From contig NZ_JACWZZ010000002.1 of the NCBI RefSeq assembly GCF_014698995.1, positions 1,178,001-1,242,000 on the forward strand: a stretch of 64,000 nucleotides of DNA, given 5' to 3'. Within the stretch, counting starts at the first letter, position 1; each line of letters begins with the position of its first letter. This DNA is from Hymenobacter duratus. Its GTDB lineage: Bacteria > Bacteroidota > Bacteroidia > Cytophagales > Hymenobacteraceae. Both the position numbers and the translations under genes were made by a program. Below are positions 18,272 to 26,580 of this stretch, piece after piece. Under the pieces are notes generated by a model. That model was not told the origin of the DNA, searched no databases, and saw only the letters and a list, made by a program, of their open reading frames with translations.

Positions 18272-18835
18272 ATGGCTGACCAGAACGAATCCATCCCGGC
18301 TCAGGAACAGGCTGCCGCCCAGGACCCGGCCGCGCAGAAAAACGCGCAGCTGCTGGCTCTGCTGCACCGCCTGTTCGGGGCCGACGCCTTCAACGACGTG
18401 GAGGAGCCCTACGGCCTGCTGACCGCCACCACCACCCGGGAGCGGATTCACGATATCATCGAAGGCCTGCAGAAGGACGAGGAGTTGCAGCTCAACTTCC
18501 TGACCACGATGTGCGGCATGCATTTCCCCGACCGGCCCGGTCAGGAACTCGGCATGGTGTACCACCTGCACAGCCTCACCCAGAACATCCGGTTGCGCCT
18601 GAAGATCTTCTTCCCGATTGCCGACCCGGTTGCCCCGACCCTGACCGACCTCTATGCTACCGCCAACTGGATGGAGCGCGAGGCTTTCGACTTCTACGGC
18701 ATCATCTTCCCCGGCCACCCCAACCTCATGCGCATCCTCAACGTGGAGGACATGGACTACCACCCGATGCGCAAGGAGTACGCCCTGGAAGACGGCACCC
18801 GCGAAGACAAAACCGACCTGTTCTTCGGACGATAG
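18272..18835 (+). CDS. nuoC: NADH-quinone oxidoreductase subunit C
   Basis: The 30-kDa-type peripheral subunit, without cofactor, which packs against NuoD near the quinone site. Family signatures are VYHLHSLTQNIRLRLKIFFP around residue 90, then WMEREAFDFYGIIFPGHPNLMRIL and the closing YHPMRKEYAL. The N-terminal 30 residues are Gln/Ala-rich and not conserved. In E. coli nuoC and nuoD are fused; here they are separate genes divided by a heptamer-word inverted repeat. Confidence 0.93.
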   Translation: MADQNESIPAQEQAAAQDPAAQKNAQLLALLHRLFGADAFNDVEEPYGLLTATTTRERIHDIIEGLQKDEELQLNFLTTMCGMHFPDRPGQELGMVYHLHSLTQNIRLRLKIFFPIADPVAPTLTDLYATANWMEREAFDFYGIIFPGHPNLMRILNVEDMDYHPMRKEYALEDGTREDKTDLFFGR

Positions 18836-18840
18836 TTTTT

Positions 18841-18923
18841 TAGTGCTTAGTGCCTTGTGCTTGGTGCATAGGCAACAAAATCAGACCTGATTACTAAGCA
18901 CGAAGCACTGAGCACTAAGCACC
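18841..18923. repeat. Heptamer-word inverted repeat between nuoC and nuoD
   Basis: The clearest example in the window: TAGTGCT, TAGTGCC, TTGTGCT, TGGTGCA (18841-18868) against CTAAGCA, CGAAGCA, CTGAGCA, CTAAGCA (18894-18921). Each arm is four 7-bp words in register. The centre is about 25 bp. Confidence 0.82.
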
Positions 18924-18930
18924 AAACCAG

Positions 18931-20199
18931 ATGGCAGTAAACGACACGCTGGAAGGCACCCATAAAATCATTGAGTCGGCCCGGGAGCAGGAGCCGCGGC
19001 TGAACCCGCTGGCCCCTACCGTCAACGACTTCAACCAGGAGCTCACCACGCTAAACCTGGGTCCCACGCACCCCGCTACCCACGGCATCTTCCAGAACAT
19101 TCTGCAGATGGACGGGGAGCGGATCATTTCCGGCGTGCCCACCATAGGCTACATCCACCGGGCCTTCGAGAAGATTGCCGAGCGGCGGCCCTTCTATCAG
19201 ATTACCACCCTCACCGACCGGATGAACTACTGTTCGTCGCCCATCAACAACTTTGGGTGGCACATGACGGTGGAAAAGCTACTTGGTGTGGAGGTACCCA
19301 AGCGCGCCCAGTACATCCGGGTTATCCTGATGGAGTTGGCCCGCATCACCGACCACCTGATCTGCAACGGCATTCTGGGCGTGGATACGGGCGCTTTCAC
19401 TGGCTTCCTCTACCTGATGGACGAGCGGGAAAAGGTGTACGAGATTTACGAAGAGCTGTGCGGCGCCCGCCTGACCACCAACATGGGCCGCGTAGGTGGC
19501 ATGGAGCGCGACCTTTCCGACGTAGCTATTGCCAAGTTGCGGGCCTGGCTGAAGACCTTCCCGGCCGTGATGGCGGAGTTCGAGAAGATGTTCAACCGCA
19601 ACCGCATCTTCATGGACCGGGTGGTGGATGTGGGCGGTATTTCCGCTGAACGCGCCCTCAACTACGGCTTCACCGGCCCCAACCTGCGCGCCGCCGGCGT
19701 CGATTACGACGTGCGGGTGATGAACCCTTACTCCAGCTACCAAGACTTCGAATTCGAAATTCCGGTGGGCACCAAGGGCGACACCTACGACCGGTTCATG
19801 GTGCGCAACGAGGAAATCTGGCAGAGCCTGCGCATCATCACGCAGGCCCTGGAGAACCTGCCCGCAGGCCCCTATCACGCCGACGCGCCCCACTTCTACC
19901 TGCCGCCCAAGCAGGCCGTGTACCAGAATATGGAGGCCCTCATCTATCACTTCAAGATTGTGATGGGTGAGATTGACGCCCCCGTGGGCGAGGTCTACCA
20001 CTCGGTGGAAGGCGGCAACGGTGAGCTGGGTTTCTACTTGGTGTCCGACGGCGGCCGCACGCCCTACCGCCTGCACTTCCGCCGGCCCTGCTTCATCTAC
20101 TACCAAGCCTACACCGAAATGGTGGTGGGCCAGACCCTCTCCGACGCCATCGTGACGCTGTCATCGATGAACGTAATTGCCGGGGAGCTCGACGCGTAG
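18931..20199 (+). CDS. nuoD: NADH-quinone oxidoreductase subunit D
   Basis: The 49-kDa-type subunit that forms the quinone-binding pocket with NuoB. It is 422 residues long. Characteristic stretches are LNLGPTHPATHGIFQ near residue 46, GYIHRAFEKIAE, the RADHLICNG-like ITDHLICNGILG, RVGGMERDL, and the C-terminal DGGRTPYRLHFRRPCFIYYQ with the final IAGELD. It has no iron-sulfur cluster. ATG 18931 lies 9 bp behind the heptamer repeat. nuoE follows after 22 bp. Confidence 0.95.
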   Translation: MAVNDTLEGTHKIIESAREQEPRLNPLAPTVNDFNQELTTLNLGPTHPATHGIFQNILQMDGERIISGVPTIGYIHRAFEKIAERRPFYQITTLTDRMNYCSSPINNFGWHMTVEKLLGVEVPKRAQYIRVILMELARITDHLICNGILGVDTGAFTGFLYLMDEREKVYEIYEELCGARLTTNMGRVGGMERDLSDVAIAKLRAWLKTFPAVMAEFEKMFNRNRIFMDRVVDVGGISAERALNYGFTGPNLRAAGVDYDVRVMNPYSSYQDFEFEIPVGTKGDTYDRFMVRNEEIWQSLRIITQALENLPAGPYHADAPHFYLPPKQAVYQNMEALIYHFKIVMGEIDAPVGEVYHSVEGGNGELGFYLVSDGGRTPYRLHFRRPCFIYYQAYTEMVVGQTLSDAIVTLSSMNVIAGELDA

Positions 20200-20221
20200 T
20201 TTTTTGCTGAATACAACTGAT

Positions 20222-20791
20222 ATGGAATCGACTGCTACCAAGCCGCAATTCTCCGAAGCCGCGAAGGCTGAAATTGCGCGCATCTGCAAGCAATACCCGG
20301 AGGAGCGCCGCAAATCGGCCATGCTGCCGGTGCTACACATTGCCCAAGCCGAATTTGGTGGCTGGGTAAGCCCCGAAGTGCAGGATCTGGTGGCCGAAGT
20401 GCTGGGCGTTAAGCCCATTGAGGTATACGAGGTGTCGTCGTTCTACACCATGTTCAACCTCAAGCCGGTAGGCAAGCACGTGCTGGAAATCTGCCGCACG
20501 GGCCCCTGCATGCTGCGCGGCTCCGACGAGCTGACGCAGCACTTGGAGCGCATCACCGGCGCTAAAGTAGGCGGTCCGGCTTCCGAAGATGGCCTGTTCA
20601 CGCTGAAGGAAGTAGAGTGCTTGGCTGCCTGCGGCTTTGCGCCTGTGGTACAGGTGCGTGAGAAGTACTACGAGCAACTGGACACCCAGGAATCGGTGGA
20701 TGCCATGCTCTCGGAGTTGCGCAACCAGGTGCACCGCCCGGCGCTGCCCTGGGAAGAAACCGGCCTCCCGAACGCAGTGGCCAACAACTAA
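20222..20791 (+). CDS. nuoE: NADH-quinone oxidoreductase subunit E
   Basis: The 24-kDa subunit of the NADH-oxidising module, with a thioredoxin-like fold and 2Fe-2S cluster N1a. The four ligands are visible: Cys91 and Cys96 in CRTGPCMLRG, then Cys133 and Cys137 in ECLAACGFAP. ATG 20222 is used; an upstream in-frame start at 20177 would overlap nuoD and adds nothing conserved. It is tightly spaced to nuoF (20 bp), as expected for two subunits of one module. Confidence 0.94.
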   Translation: MESTATKPQFSEAAKAEIARICKQYPEERRKSAMLPVLHIAQAEFGGWVSPEVQDLVAEVLGVKPIEVYEVSSFYTMFNLKPVGKHVLEICRTGPCMLRGSDELTQHLERITGAKVGGPASEDGLFTLKEVECLAACGFAPVVQVREKYYEQLDTQESVDAMLSELRNQVHRPALPWEETGLPNAVANN

Positions 20792-20811
20792 CGTCTTTCA
20801 GCTCTGAACCT

Positions 20812-22152
20812 ATGGGACGCAAACTGCTGACCGAACATATTAACGTTGAAGGCATCGACACCCTGGAAGTGTACCGCAAACACGGCGGTTACCGCTCGGT
20901 GGAAAAGGCCATCAAAACGATGACGCCCGACGAGGTGGTGGAAGAAGTGAAGAAGTCGGGCCTACGGGGCCGCGGCGGCGCGGGCTTCCCCACGGGCATG
21001 AAGTGGAGCTTCCTAGCCAAGCCGGATGGCGTGCCGCGCTACCTCGTCTGCAACGCCGACGAATCGGAGCCGGGCACCTTCAAGGACCGCCAGCTGATGT
21101 CGAAGCTGCCTCATCTGCTCATCGAGGGCATGATTACGAGCTCGTACGCGCTGGGCGCCAACACCTCGTACATCTACATCCGCGGCGAGTTGTTGTATGT
21201 GCTGCGCATCCTGGAAAAAGCCATTGCCGAGGCTTACGCGGCTGGTTTCCTGGGCAAGAACATTCTAGGCTCGGGCTACGACCTGGACCTGCACGTGCAT
21301 CCCGGCGGCGGCGCTTACATCTGCGGTGAGGAAACTGCCCTGCTGGAAAGCCTGGAAGGCAAGCGCGGCAACCCGCGCAACAAGCCGCCATTCCCGGCTG
21401 TGCAGGGCCTCTACGCCCGCCCCACGGTAGTGAACAACGTAGAATCCATTGCCGCCGTGCCGGTGATTGTAAACGAGGGCGGCGACGAGTACGCCAAAAT
21501 CGGGGTGGGCCGGAGCACCGGCACCAAGCTGATTTCGGCCTGCGGCCACCTCAACAAGCCCGGCATCTACGAAATTGAGCTGGGTCTGCCCGTCGAGGAA
21601 TTCATCTACTCCGATGAATACTGCGGCGGCATCTGGAAAGGCCGTGACCTGAAGGCGGTAGTAGCCGGTGGTTCGTCCGTTCCGATTCTGCCCAAGGAGC
21701 TGATCCTGAAAACCGCCGCCGGCGAAAACCGCCTGATGACCTACGAGTCGCTCAGCGACGGGGGCTTCGTGACAGGCACCATGCTGGGCTCGGGTGGCTT
21801 CATTGCCATGGATGAGACGACCTGCATCGTGCGCAACACCTGGAACTTCAGCCGCTTCTACCACCACGAGTCGTGCGGGCAATGCTCGCCCTGCCGCGAG
21901 GGTACGGGCTGGATGGAAAAGGTGCTGCACCGCCTCGAGCACGGCCACGGCCATATGGAAGACATCGACCTGCTGGTGAGCGTGGCCAAGCAAATCGAGG
22001 GCAACACCATCTGCCCACTCGGTGAAGCCGCCGCCTGGCCGGTAGCCGCCGCCGTGCGCCACTTCCGCCACGAGTTTGAGTGGCACGTGACCCACGCCAA
22101 GGAAGCCGCCCAACCCGGCGCGGTGTACCGGGCCGGTGCCGTGCTGGCGTAA
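20812..22152 (+). CDS. nuoF: NADH-quinone oxidoreductase subunit F
   Basis: The 51-kDa subunit that binds NADH, FMN and 4Fe-4S cluster N3, the entry point of electrons. It carries the nucleotide/FMN loop GRGGAGFPTGMKW near residue 53, GGGAYICGEETALLESLEG near 163 for FMN, and the N3 ligands Cys355, Cys358, Cys361 (ESCGQCSPCREG) and Cys401 (NTICPLGEA). The length of 446 is normal. A REP-like hairpin fills the gap to nuoG. Confidence 0.95.
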   Translation: MGRKLLTEHINVEGIDTLEVYRKHGGYRSVEKAIKTMTPDEVVEEVKKSGLRGRGGAGFPTGMKWSFLAKPDGVPRYLVCNADESEPGTFKDRQLMSKLPHLLIEGMITSSYALGANTSYIYIRGELLYVLRILEKAIAEAYAAGFLGKNILGSGYDLDLHVHPGGGAYICGEETALLESLEGKRGNPRNKPPFPAVQGLYARPTVVNNVESIAAVPVIVNEGGDEYAKIGVGRSTGTKLISACGHLNKPGIYEIELGLPVEEFIYSDEYCGGIWKGRDLKAVVAGGSSVPILPKELILKTAAGENRLMTYESLSDGGFVTGTMLGSGGFIAMDETTCIVRNTWNFSRFYHHESCGQCSPCREGTGWMEKVLHRLEHGHGHMEDIDLLVSVAKQIEGNTICPLGEAAAWPVAAAVRHFRHEFEWHVTHAKEAAQPGAVYRAGAVLA

Positions 22153-22161
22153 CTTTAGAAC

Positions 22162-22263
22162 GTCATGCTGAGGAACGAAGCATCTTATCACCGCTACGTT
22201 CTTCAGGATTAGTACATACCGGGGCGCGGACGTGATAAGGTCCTTCGCTCCGCTCAGGATGAC
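22162..22263. repeat. REP-like hairpin 3, chimeric arms, between nuoF and nuoG
   Basis: The left arm GTCATGCTGAGGAACGAAGC... ending CTTATCAC pairs imperfectly with the right arm GTGATAAGG...CTCAGGATGAC. The left resembles the CATGCTGAG type and the right is the CATCCTGAG/GGACC type found at 8328-8429. The outer and inner ends match and the middle does not. Confidence 0.75.
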
Positions 22264-22274
22264 AAAACTGACCA

Positions 22275-23279
22275 ATGGCTAAAATTACTTTCGACGGCAT
22301 CGAGGTGGAAGTTCCGGACGGAACCACCATCCTGAATGCGGCCCGCCAGATTGGCGGCAGCATCGTGCCCCCGGCCATGTGCTACTACACCCCGCTGAAA
22401 GGCTCGGGCGGTAAGTGCCGCGCCTGCCTCGTCCGCGTGGCTGCCGGTTCGGCCAAGGACCCGCGCCCCATGCCCAAGCTGGTGGCCTCGTGCGTAACGC
22501 CGGTGCAGGATGGCATGGTGGTGGAAAACACCACCAACCCGCAGGTGCTGGACGTGCGCAAGGGCATTGTAGAGATGCTGCTCATCAACCACCCCCTGGA
22601 TTGCCCCGTGTGCGACCAGGCCGGCGAGTGTGACCTGCAGAATTTCGCCTTCGAGCACGGCGTGAGCACCACCCGCTACCAGGAAGAGCGCCGCACCTTC
22701 GAGAAAATCGACATTGGGCCGCTGATTCAGCTGCACATGACGCGCTGCATCCTGTGCTACCGCTGCGTGTACACCGCCGACCAGATTGCTAAGGGCGACC
22801 GTATTCACGGCGTACTGGGCCGCGGTGATGCTGCTGAAATCGGCACTTACATTGAGAATATCATCGACAACGACTTCTCCGGCAACGTCATCGACGTGTG
22901 CCCAGTAGGTGCCCTAACCGATAAGACGTTCCGCTTTAAGTCGCGGGTGTGGTTCACGAAGCCCGTGAATGCCCACCGTGACTGTCCCAAGTGCTCCGGC
23001 AACGTGGTGCTCTGGTACAAAGGCAACGACGTGCTGCGCACCACCGCCCGCAAGGACCAGTATGGCGAGGTAAAGGAGTGGATCTGCAACGAGTGCCGCT
23101 TCGAGAAGAAGGAAACTTCTGACTGGACCATCGAGGGCCCCGCCCATATCGACCGGTCTTCGGTTATTTCGGCCAACCACTACGAGTTGCCGGTCCTCAA
23201 CCAATCGGTAGTAGCCGACCTGCCCGAAAGCACCCAGCGCGACCTGCAGAAGAATCCACCGCTGAAACTCGGTAGCTAA
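22275..23279 (+). CDS. nuoG: NADH-quinone oxidoreductase subunit G, short Bacteroidota form
   Basis: An iron-sulfur protein of the NADH module. Visible ligands: 2Fe-2S N1b (Cys36, Cys48, Cys51, Cys73), 4Fe-4S N5 (His106, Cys110, Cys113, Cys119) and 4Fe-4S N4 (Cys158, Cys161, Cys164, Cys209). At 334 residues it lacks the large molybdopterin-like domain of E. coli NuoG (about 900 residues). This short form is usual for aerobic Bacteroidota, so it is not a broken gene. Two further pairs, Cys237/Cys240 and Cys271/Cys274, could hold an N7-like cluster or zinc; this is inference. Confidence 0.9.
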   Translation: MAKITFDGIEVEVPDGTTILNAARQIGGSIVPPAMCYYTPLKGSGGKCRACLVRVAAGSAKDPRPMPKLVASCVTPVQDGMVVENTTNPQVLDVRKGIVEMLLINHPLDCPVCDQAGECDLQNFAFEHGVSTTRYQEERRTFEKIDIGPLIQLHMTRCILCYRCVYTADQIAKGDRIHGVLGRGDAAEIGTYIENIIDNDFSGNVIDVCPVGALTDKTFRFKSRVWFTKPVNAHRDCPKCSGNVVLWYKGNDVLRTTARKDQYGEVKEWICNECRFEKKETSDWTIEGPAHIDRSSVISANHYELPVLNQSVVADLPESTQRDLQKNPPLKLGS

Positions 23280-23288
23280 CCCCAGCAC

Positions 23289-23374
23289 GTCATGCTGAGC
23301 TTGCCGAAGCATCTCTACCGCCAAAGCAATCAGTTACTATTGCGGTAAAGATGCTTCGGCAAGCTCAGCATGAC
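23289..23374. repeat. REP-like hairpin 4 between nuoG and nuoH
   Basis: 23289-23321 (GTCATGCTGAGCTTGCC..., ending CTACCGC) pairs with 23342-23374 over 33 bp with one mismatch, 20-base loop. Its arms are nearly identical to those of the gene-carrying element at 15862-16397. Confidence 0.88.
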
Positions 23375-23406
23375 AGACGTCCTCAAGGCTAACAGCTCAA
23401 AATAAT

Positions 23407-24486
23407 ATGATTGAACTACCCGCACTAGGCTGGCAATCCATTGTCATCTTCGTCGTATTCGCGCTTTCGCTGCTGATTGCGACGTATTGTACCTACGCGG
23501 AACGCGTAATTGCCGCATTCCTGCAGGACCGCGTGGGCCCCGACCGCGCCGGCCCCTACGGCCTGGCGCAGCCGCTGGCCGATGCCGTGAAGATGTTCAC
23601 GAAGGAAGAATTCTTCCCCGGCGGTGCCAACAAGGCGCTGTTCGTGTTCGGCCCCTGCCTGGCCATGATTACGGCCCTGATGTCGTCGGCGGTTATTCCG
23701 TTCGGCAACATCATGAACTTCGGCAACAACCTATTCTTCCTGCAAGGCATTGAGGTGAACATCGGCATGCTGTGGGTGTTCGGCGTGGTGTCGCTGGGCG
23801 TGTACGGCGTGATGATTGGCGGCTGGGCTTCCAACAACAAGTTCTCGTTGCTGGGCGCCATCCGCGCCGCTTCGCAGAACATCAGCTACGAGCTGGCCAT
23901 GGGCATGGCCCTGATTGCCGTGCTGATGATTTCGGGTACGCTTAGCCTGCGTGATATCACGCTGCAGCAGTCGGTAGCCGGCGAGTGGCACGTCTGGAAC
24001 ATCGTGAAACAGCCGCTGGGCTTCATCATCTTCCTGGTCTGCGCCTTTGCTGAAACCAACCGCACGCCCTTCGACCTTCCCGAGTGCGAAACTGAGCTGG
24101 TGGGTGGCTACCACACCGAGTATTCGTCGATGAAGCTGGGTTTGTACTTGTTCTCAGAGTACGTGAACATCTTCGTGGTGTCGGCCGTGATGAGCGTGCT
24201 GTACTTCGGCGGCTTCAATTTCCCCTTCCAGTACGAGCTGCGCGACTGGTTCGTGAGCAACCAAGGCTGGGAGCTGGCTTCGGCTCAGAACCTGATTACG
24301 ATTCTGGGCACCGTGGGCCTGTTCCTGAAGATTTTCGCCTTCATCTTCTTCTTCATGTGGATCCGCTGGACCCTGCCGCGCTTCCGCTACGACCAACTGA
24401 TGCGCCTGGGCTGGACCATCCTCATCCCGCTGGCCGTTTTCAACATCGTCCTCACCGGTGGCCTCATTTTGGCCGGCGTGATTTAA
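23407..24486 (+). CDS. nuoH: NADH-quinone oxidoreductase subunit H
   Basis: The membrane subunit that joins the membrane arm to the peripheral arm and lines the quinone entry. The 359-residue protein has eight or more hydrophobic segments. Signature stretches are ERVIAAFLQDRVGPDRAGP near residue 33, QPLADAVKMFTKEE, and AETNRTPFDLPECETELVGG near residue 217, all on cytosolic loops facing the quinone site. ATG 23407. Flanked on both sides by REP-like hairpins. Confidence 0.95.
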   Translation: MIELPALGWQSIVIFVVFALSLLIATYCTYAERVIAAFLQDRVGPDRAGPYGLAQPLADAVKMFTKEEFFPGGANKALFVFGPCLAMITALMSSAVIPFGNIMNFGNNLFFLQGIEVNIGMLWVFGVVSLGVYGVMIGGWASNNKFSLLGAIRAASQNISYELAMGMALIAVLMISGTLSLRDITLQQSVAGEWHVWNIVKQPLGFIIFLVCAFAETNRTPFDLPECETELVGGYHTEYSSMKLGLYLFSEYVNIFVVSAVMSVLYFGGFNFPFQYELRDWFVSNQGWELASAQNLITILGTVGLFLKIFAFIFFFMWIRWTLPRFRYDQLMRLGWTILIPLAVFNIVLTGGLILAGVI

Positions 24487-24509
24487 GTACCTTTAAACTG
24501 CCCGCGTCT

Positions 24510-24600
24510 GTCATGCAGAGCGCAGCGAAGCATCTCGCGTGCTGACGTTGTGCTACCAGCTAACGGCTCATGCGAGATGCTTCGCTGCGCTCTGCATGAC
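24510..24600. repeat. REP-like hairpin 5 between nuoH and nuoI
   Basis: 24510-24538 and 24572-24600 are perfect 29-bp complements (arm begins GTCATGCAGAGCGCAGCGAAG), 33-base loop. Confidence 0.9.
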
Positions 24601-24635
24601 GGCCCATCATTCCGACAGTTTTCGTAACTGACTAT

Positions 24636-25205
24636 ATGCAACTCACCAACCGAGCCAAGAAGCTAGAAAAGAAGCCGATGACGCTGGCAGAGCGGGCGTA
24701 CCTGCCGGCCATCTTCCAGGGCCTGAGCATCACGATGCGCCACTTCTTCATGAAGAAGGCCACTGTGCGCTACCCCGAGGAAGTCCGTCCCTTCTCCAAC
24801 ACGTTCCGCGGCCTGCACGTGCTCAAGCGCGACGAGCAGGGCCGGGAGCGGTGCACGGCCTGCGGCCTCTGCGCCGTAGCCTGCCCCGCCGAAGCCATTA
24901 CGATGGTGGCCGGCGAGCGGAAAAAAGGCGAAGAAGGCCTCTATCGCGAGGAGAAGTACGCCATTAGCTACGAAATCAACATGCTGCGGTGCATCTTCTG
25001 CGGCCTCTGCGAGGAAGCCTGCCCCAAAGCCGCCGTCTACCTCCAGCCCGACAAGATGGCTCCGCCACGCTACGAGCGGGACGAGTTCATCTACGGCAAG
25101 GACCGCCTGGTGGAGCCCGTGTCGCCGGACGAGCGTTCCGTGCGCGGCATCCAGCTTACGGCCGACCAGGCTACCACGCTGCGCGGCAAGCTGCAGCAGG
25201 CGTAA
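24636..25205 (+). CDS. nuoI: NADH-quinone oxidoreductase subunit I
   Basis: A ferredoxin-like subunit with two 4Fe-4S clusters (N6a, N6b) that relays electrons to N2. The two CxxCxxCxxxCP motifs are at Cys73/76/79/83 and Cys119/122/125/129. The N-terminal amphipathic part (LAERAYLPAIFQGLSITMRHFF) contacts the membrane arm. The length of 189 is normal. Flanked by REP-like hairpins on both sides. Confidence 0.95.
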   Translation: MQLTNRAKKLEKKPMTLAERAYLPAIFQGLSITMRHFFMKKATVRYPEEVRPFSNTFRGLHVLKRDEQGRERCTACGLCAVACPAEAITMVAGERKKGEEGLYREEKYAISYEINMLRCIFCGLCEEACPKAAVYLQPDKMAPPRYERDEFIYGKDRLVEPVSPDERSVRGIQLTADQATTLRGKLQQA

Positions 25206-25215
25206 TGACTCTCGT

Positions 25216-25294
25216 GTCATTCCGAGCAGAGCGAGGAATCTGAGTTATTCTGTTCAGCAGTTCTATTCAGATTCCTCGCTTTGCTCGGAATGAC
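25216..25294. repeat. REP-like hairpin 6 between nuoI and nuoJ
   Basis: 25216-25243 (GTCATTCCGAGCAGAGCGAG...) pairs with 25267-25294, 28 bp with one mismatch, 23-base loop. Same subtype as 27742-27833. Confidence 0.88.
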
Positions 25295-25309
25295 AAAATA
25301 TACTTCTCC

Positions 25310-25822
25310 ATGTCTCCCATCTTCCTCTTTCTGACTTTCGTGGCGCTGCTGAGCGCGCTGGGTGTGGTGTTCGCCAAAAACCCGGTGCATAGCGTGCTGT
25401 TCCTGATTCTGACGTTCTTCTCGCTGTCGGGGCACTACCTACTGCTGAACGCGCAGTTTCTGGCGGCCGTGAACATCATCGTGTACGCCGGCGCCATCAT
25501 GGTGCTGTTCCTGTTCGTGATTATGTTCCTGAACCTGAACGTAGACACGGAGCCGCACAAGCCGGCCCTGGCCAAGATTGCCGCGGCCGTAGCCGGAGGT
25601 TCCCTCCTGCTCATCCTCGTAGCCGCCCTGAAAGACGTAACGCCCACCGGCGTAGCAGCCGGCACCGCGTTCAACTCGCAGATCGGTATGGTGGACCAGC
25701 TGGGCATGAAGCTCTACACCGATTATCTGCTGCCCTTCGAACTGGCCTCCGTGCTGTTCCTGGTAGCCATGGTCGGTGCCGTGATGCTCGGCAAGCGTGA
25801 AGTAGGCGAGCGGAACTTCTAG
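25310..25822 (+). CDS. nuoJ: NADH-quinone oxidoreductase subunit J
   Basis: A membrane subunit of the proton-pumping arm with five predicted helices in 170 residues. The family signature NPVHSVLFLILTFFSLSGHYLLLNAQFLAAVNIIVYAGAIMVLFLFVIM spans residues ~24-72, and the last helix ends with VAMVGAVMLGKRE. ATG 25310 lies 16 bp after a REP-like hairpin. It is the last gene before a long perfect terminator, so nuoA-J ends here instead of continuing into nuoK. Confidence 0.94.
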   Translation: MSPIFLFLTFVALLSALGVVFAKNPVHSVLFLILTFFSLSGHYLLLNAQFLAAVNIIVYAGAIMVLFLFVIMFLNLNVDTEPHKPALAKIAAAVAGGSLLLILVAALKDVTPTGVAAGTAFNSQIGMVDQLGMKLYTDYLLPFELASVLFLVAMVGAVMLGKREVGERNF

Positions 25823-25849
25823 TCTGATCTGCTGGCTTCAGCGGAAACC

Positions 25850-25888
25850 AAGCGCGGCGGCTGATGCATCAGCCGCCGCGCTTTTTTA
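25850..25888 (+). terminator. Strong terminator closing nuoA-J
   Basis: A perfect palindrome (15-bp stem, AAGCGCGGCGGCTGA at 25850-25864 with its complement at 25869-25883, loop TGCA) followed by T residues, 27 bp after the nuoJ stop. Confidence 0.92.
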
Positions 25889-25948
25889 ATGGTAGCATAG
25901 GAGGTGCTAGGCTACGCTTGTTAGATTGAGCCTGCTATAACAACCGCT

Positions 25949-26524
25949 ATGAAGCTCCCAGCTCGCCAACCATTCATTTATACCGTGCTTATTTCCACTG
26001 CTACTGTTCTGGCAGTATGGTTTCTGGGGCTGCGGCAGGATTGGAGTTTGTTTAAAGACTCCCTCATTTCCCTTACTATTCTGTCAACGGCCTTCTCGTC
26101 TTTCCTCACCGTAAGCCTGTTTCAGGGTGTTTGGATGCACGACAACTTCGGCAGGCTGATAGACCACATCAAGCGTGTACCTTTCCCGGACGATTTTCCA
26201 GAGCTCGGCACTGGCGACTTGGATCTGAATTTTGACGACGACGAAGGTTGTGGGGCGTTGCTTCTTGGTATTCTGGCGTGGCTGCTGGTAGCTGTACTCG
26301 CGGTGGCGTTGCTATGGGTGTTTGCTGCCATTGCCTGGGCAGTGTTTCTGGTGCTCGCCGCCGTTCTGTACTGGATTTTCTTCAGGGCTCTACGGTTCGC
26401 GTTGCGGCATGGGCGCGAGTGCCGAGGTAAGCTTGGCCTAAGCGTGCGTTACGCACTTACCTACACCGTTGTGTATAGCTCATGGCTATACGCCATTCTA
26501 CTGGCGGCACACTACCTGAAATAG
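25949..26524 (+). CDS. Hypothetical polytopic membrane protein
   Basis: A 191-residue protein not assigned to a family. It has about five hydrophobic segments: residues ~11-28, ~36-60, a long one ~103-150 that probably forms two helices, and a last one near 170-188. The loop at residues 75-100 is acidic (PELGTGDLDLNFDDDEGCG), which is unusual for a membrane protein of this size and might bind cations. It sits alone on the plus strand between the nuoA-J terminator and another terminator, inside the gap that splits the nuo genes. No export motif or enzyme motif is visible. Confidence 0.6.
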   Translation: MKLPARQPFIYTVLISTATVLAVWFLGLRQDWSLFKDSLISLTILSTAFSSFLTVSLFQGVWMHDNFGRLIDHIKRVPFPDDFPELGTGDLDLNFDDDEGCGALLLGILAWLLVAVLAVALLWVFAAIAWAVFLVLAAVLYWIFFRALRFALRHGRECRGKLGLSVRYALTYTVVYSSWLYAILLAAHYLK

Positions 26525-26556
26525 ACAGCGGCACCTGATTCTTCAGGTGCCGCTGT
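26525..26556. terminator. Bidirectional terminator between convergent genes
   Basis: A 14-bp perfect stem (ACAGCGGCACCTGA at 26525-26538 with its complement at 26543-26556), loop TTCT. The CCTGA-loop-TCAGG centre is the same as in the hairpin at 44329-44382. Confidence 0.8.
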
Positions 26557-26580
26557 TGCTTTCTGCCTATCACAATCCGC

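Noticed and set aside
22275..23279. NuoG as a truncated, broken gene
   Set aside because: All ligands for N1b, N5 and N4 are intact, and short NuoG proteins of this size are usual in Bacteroidota.
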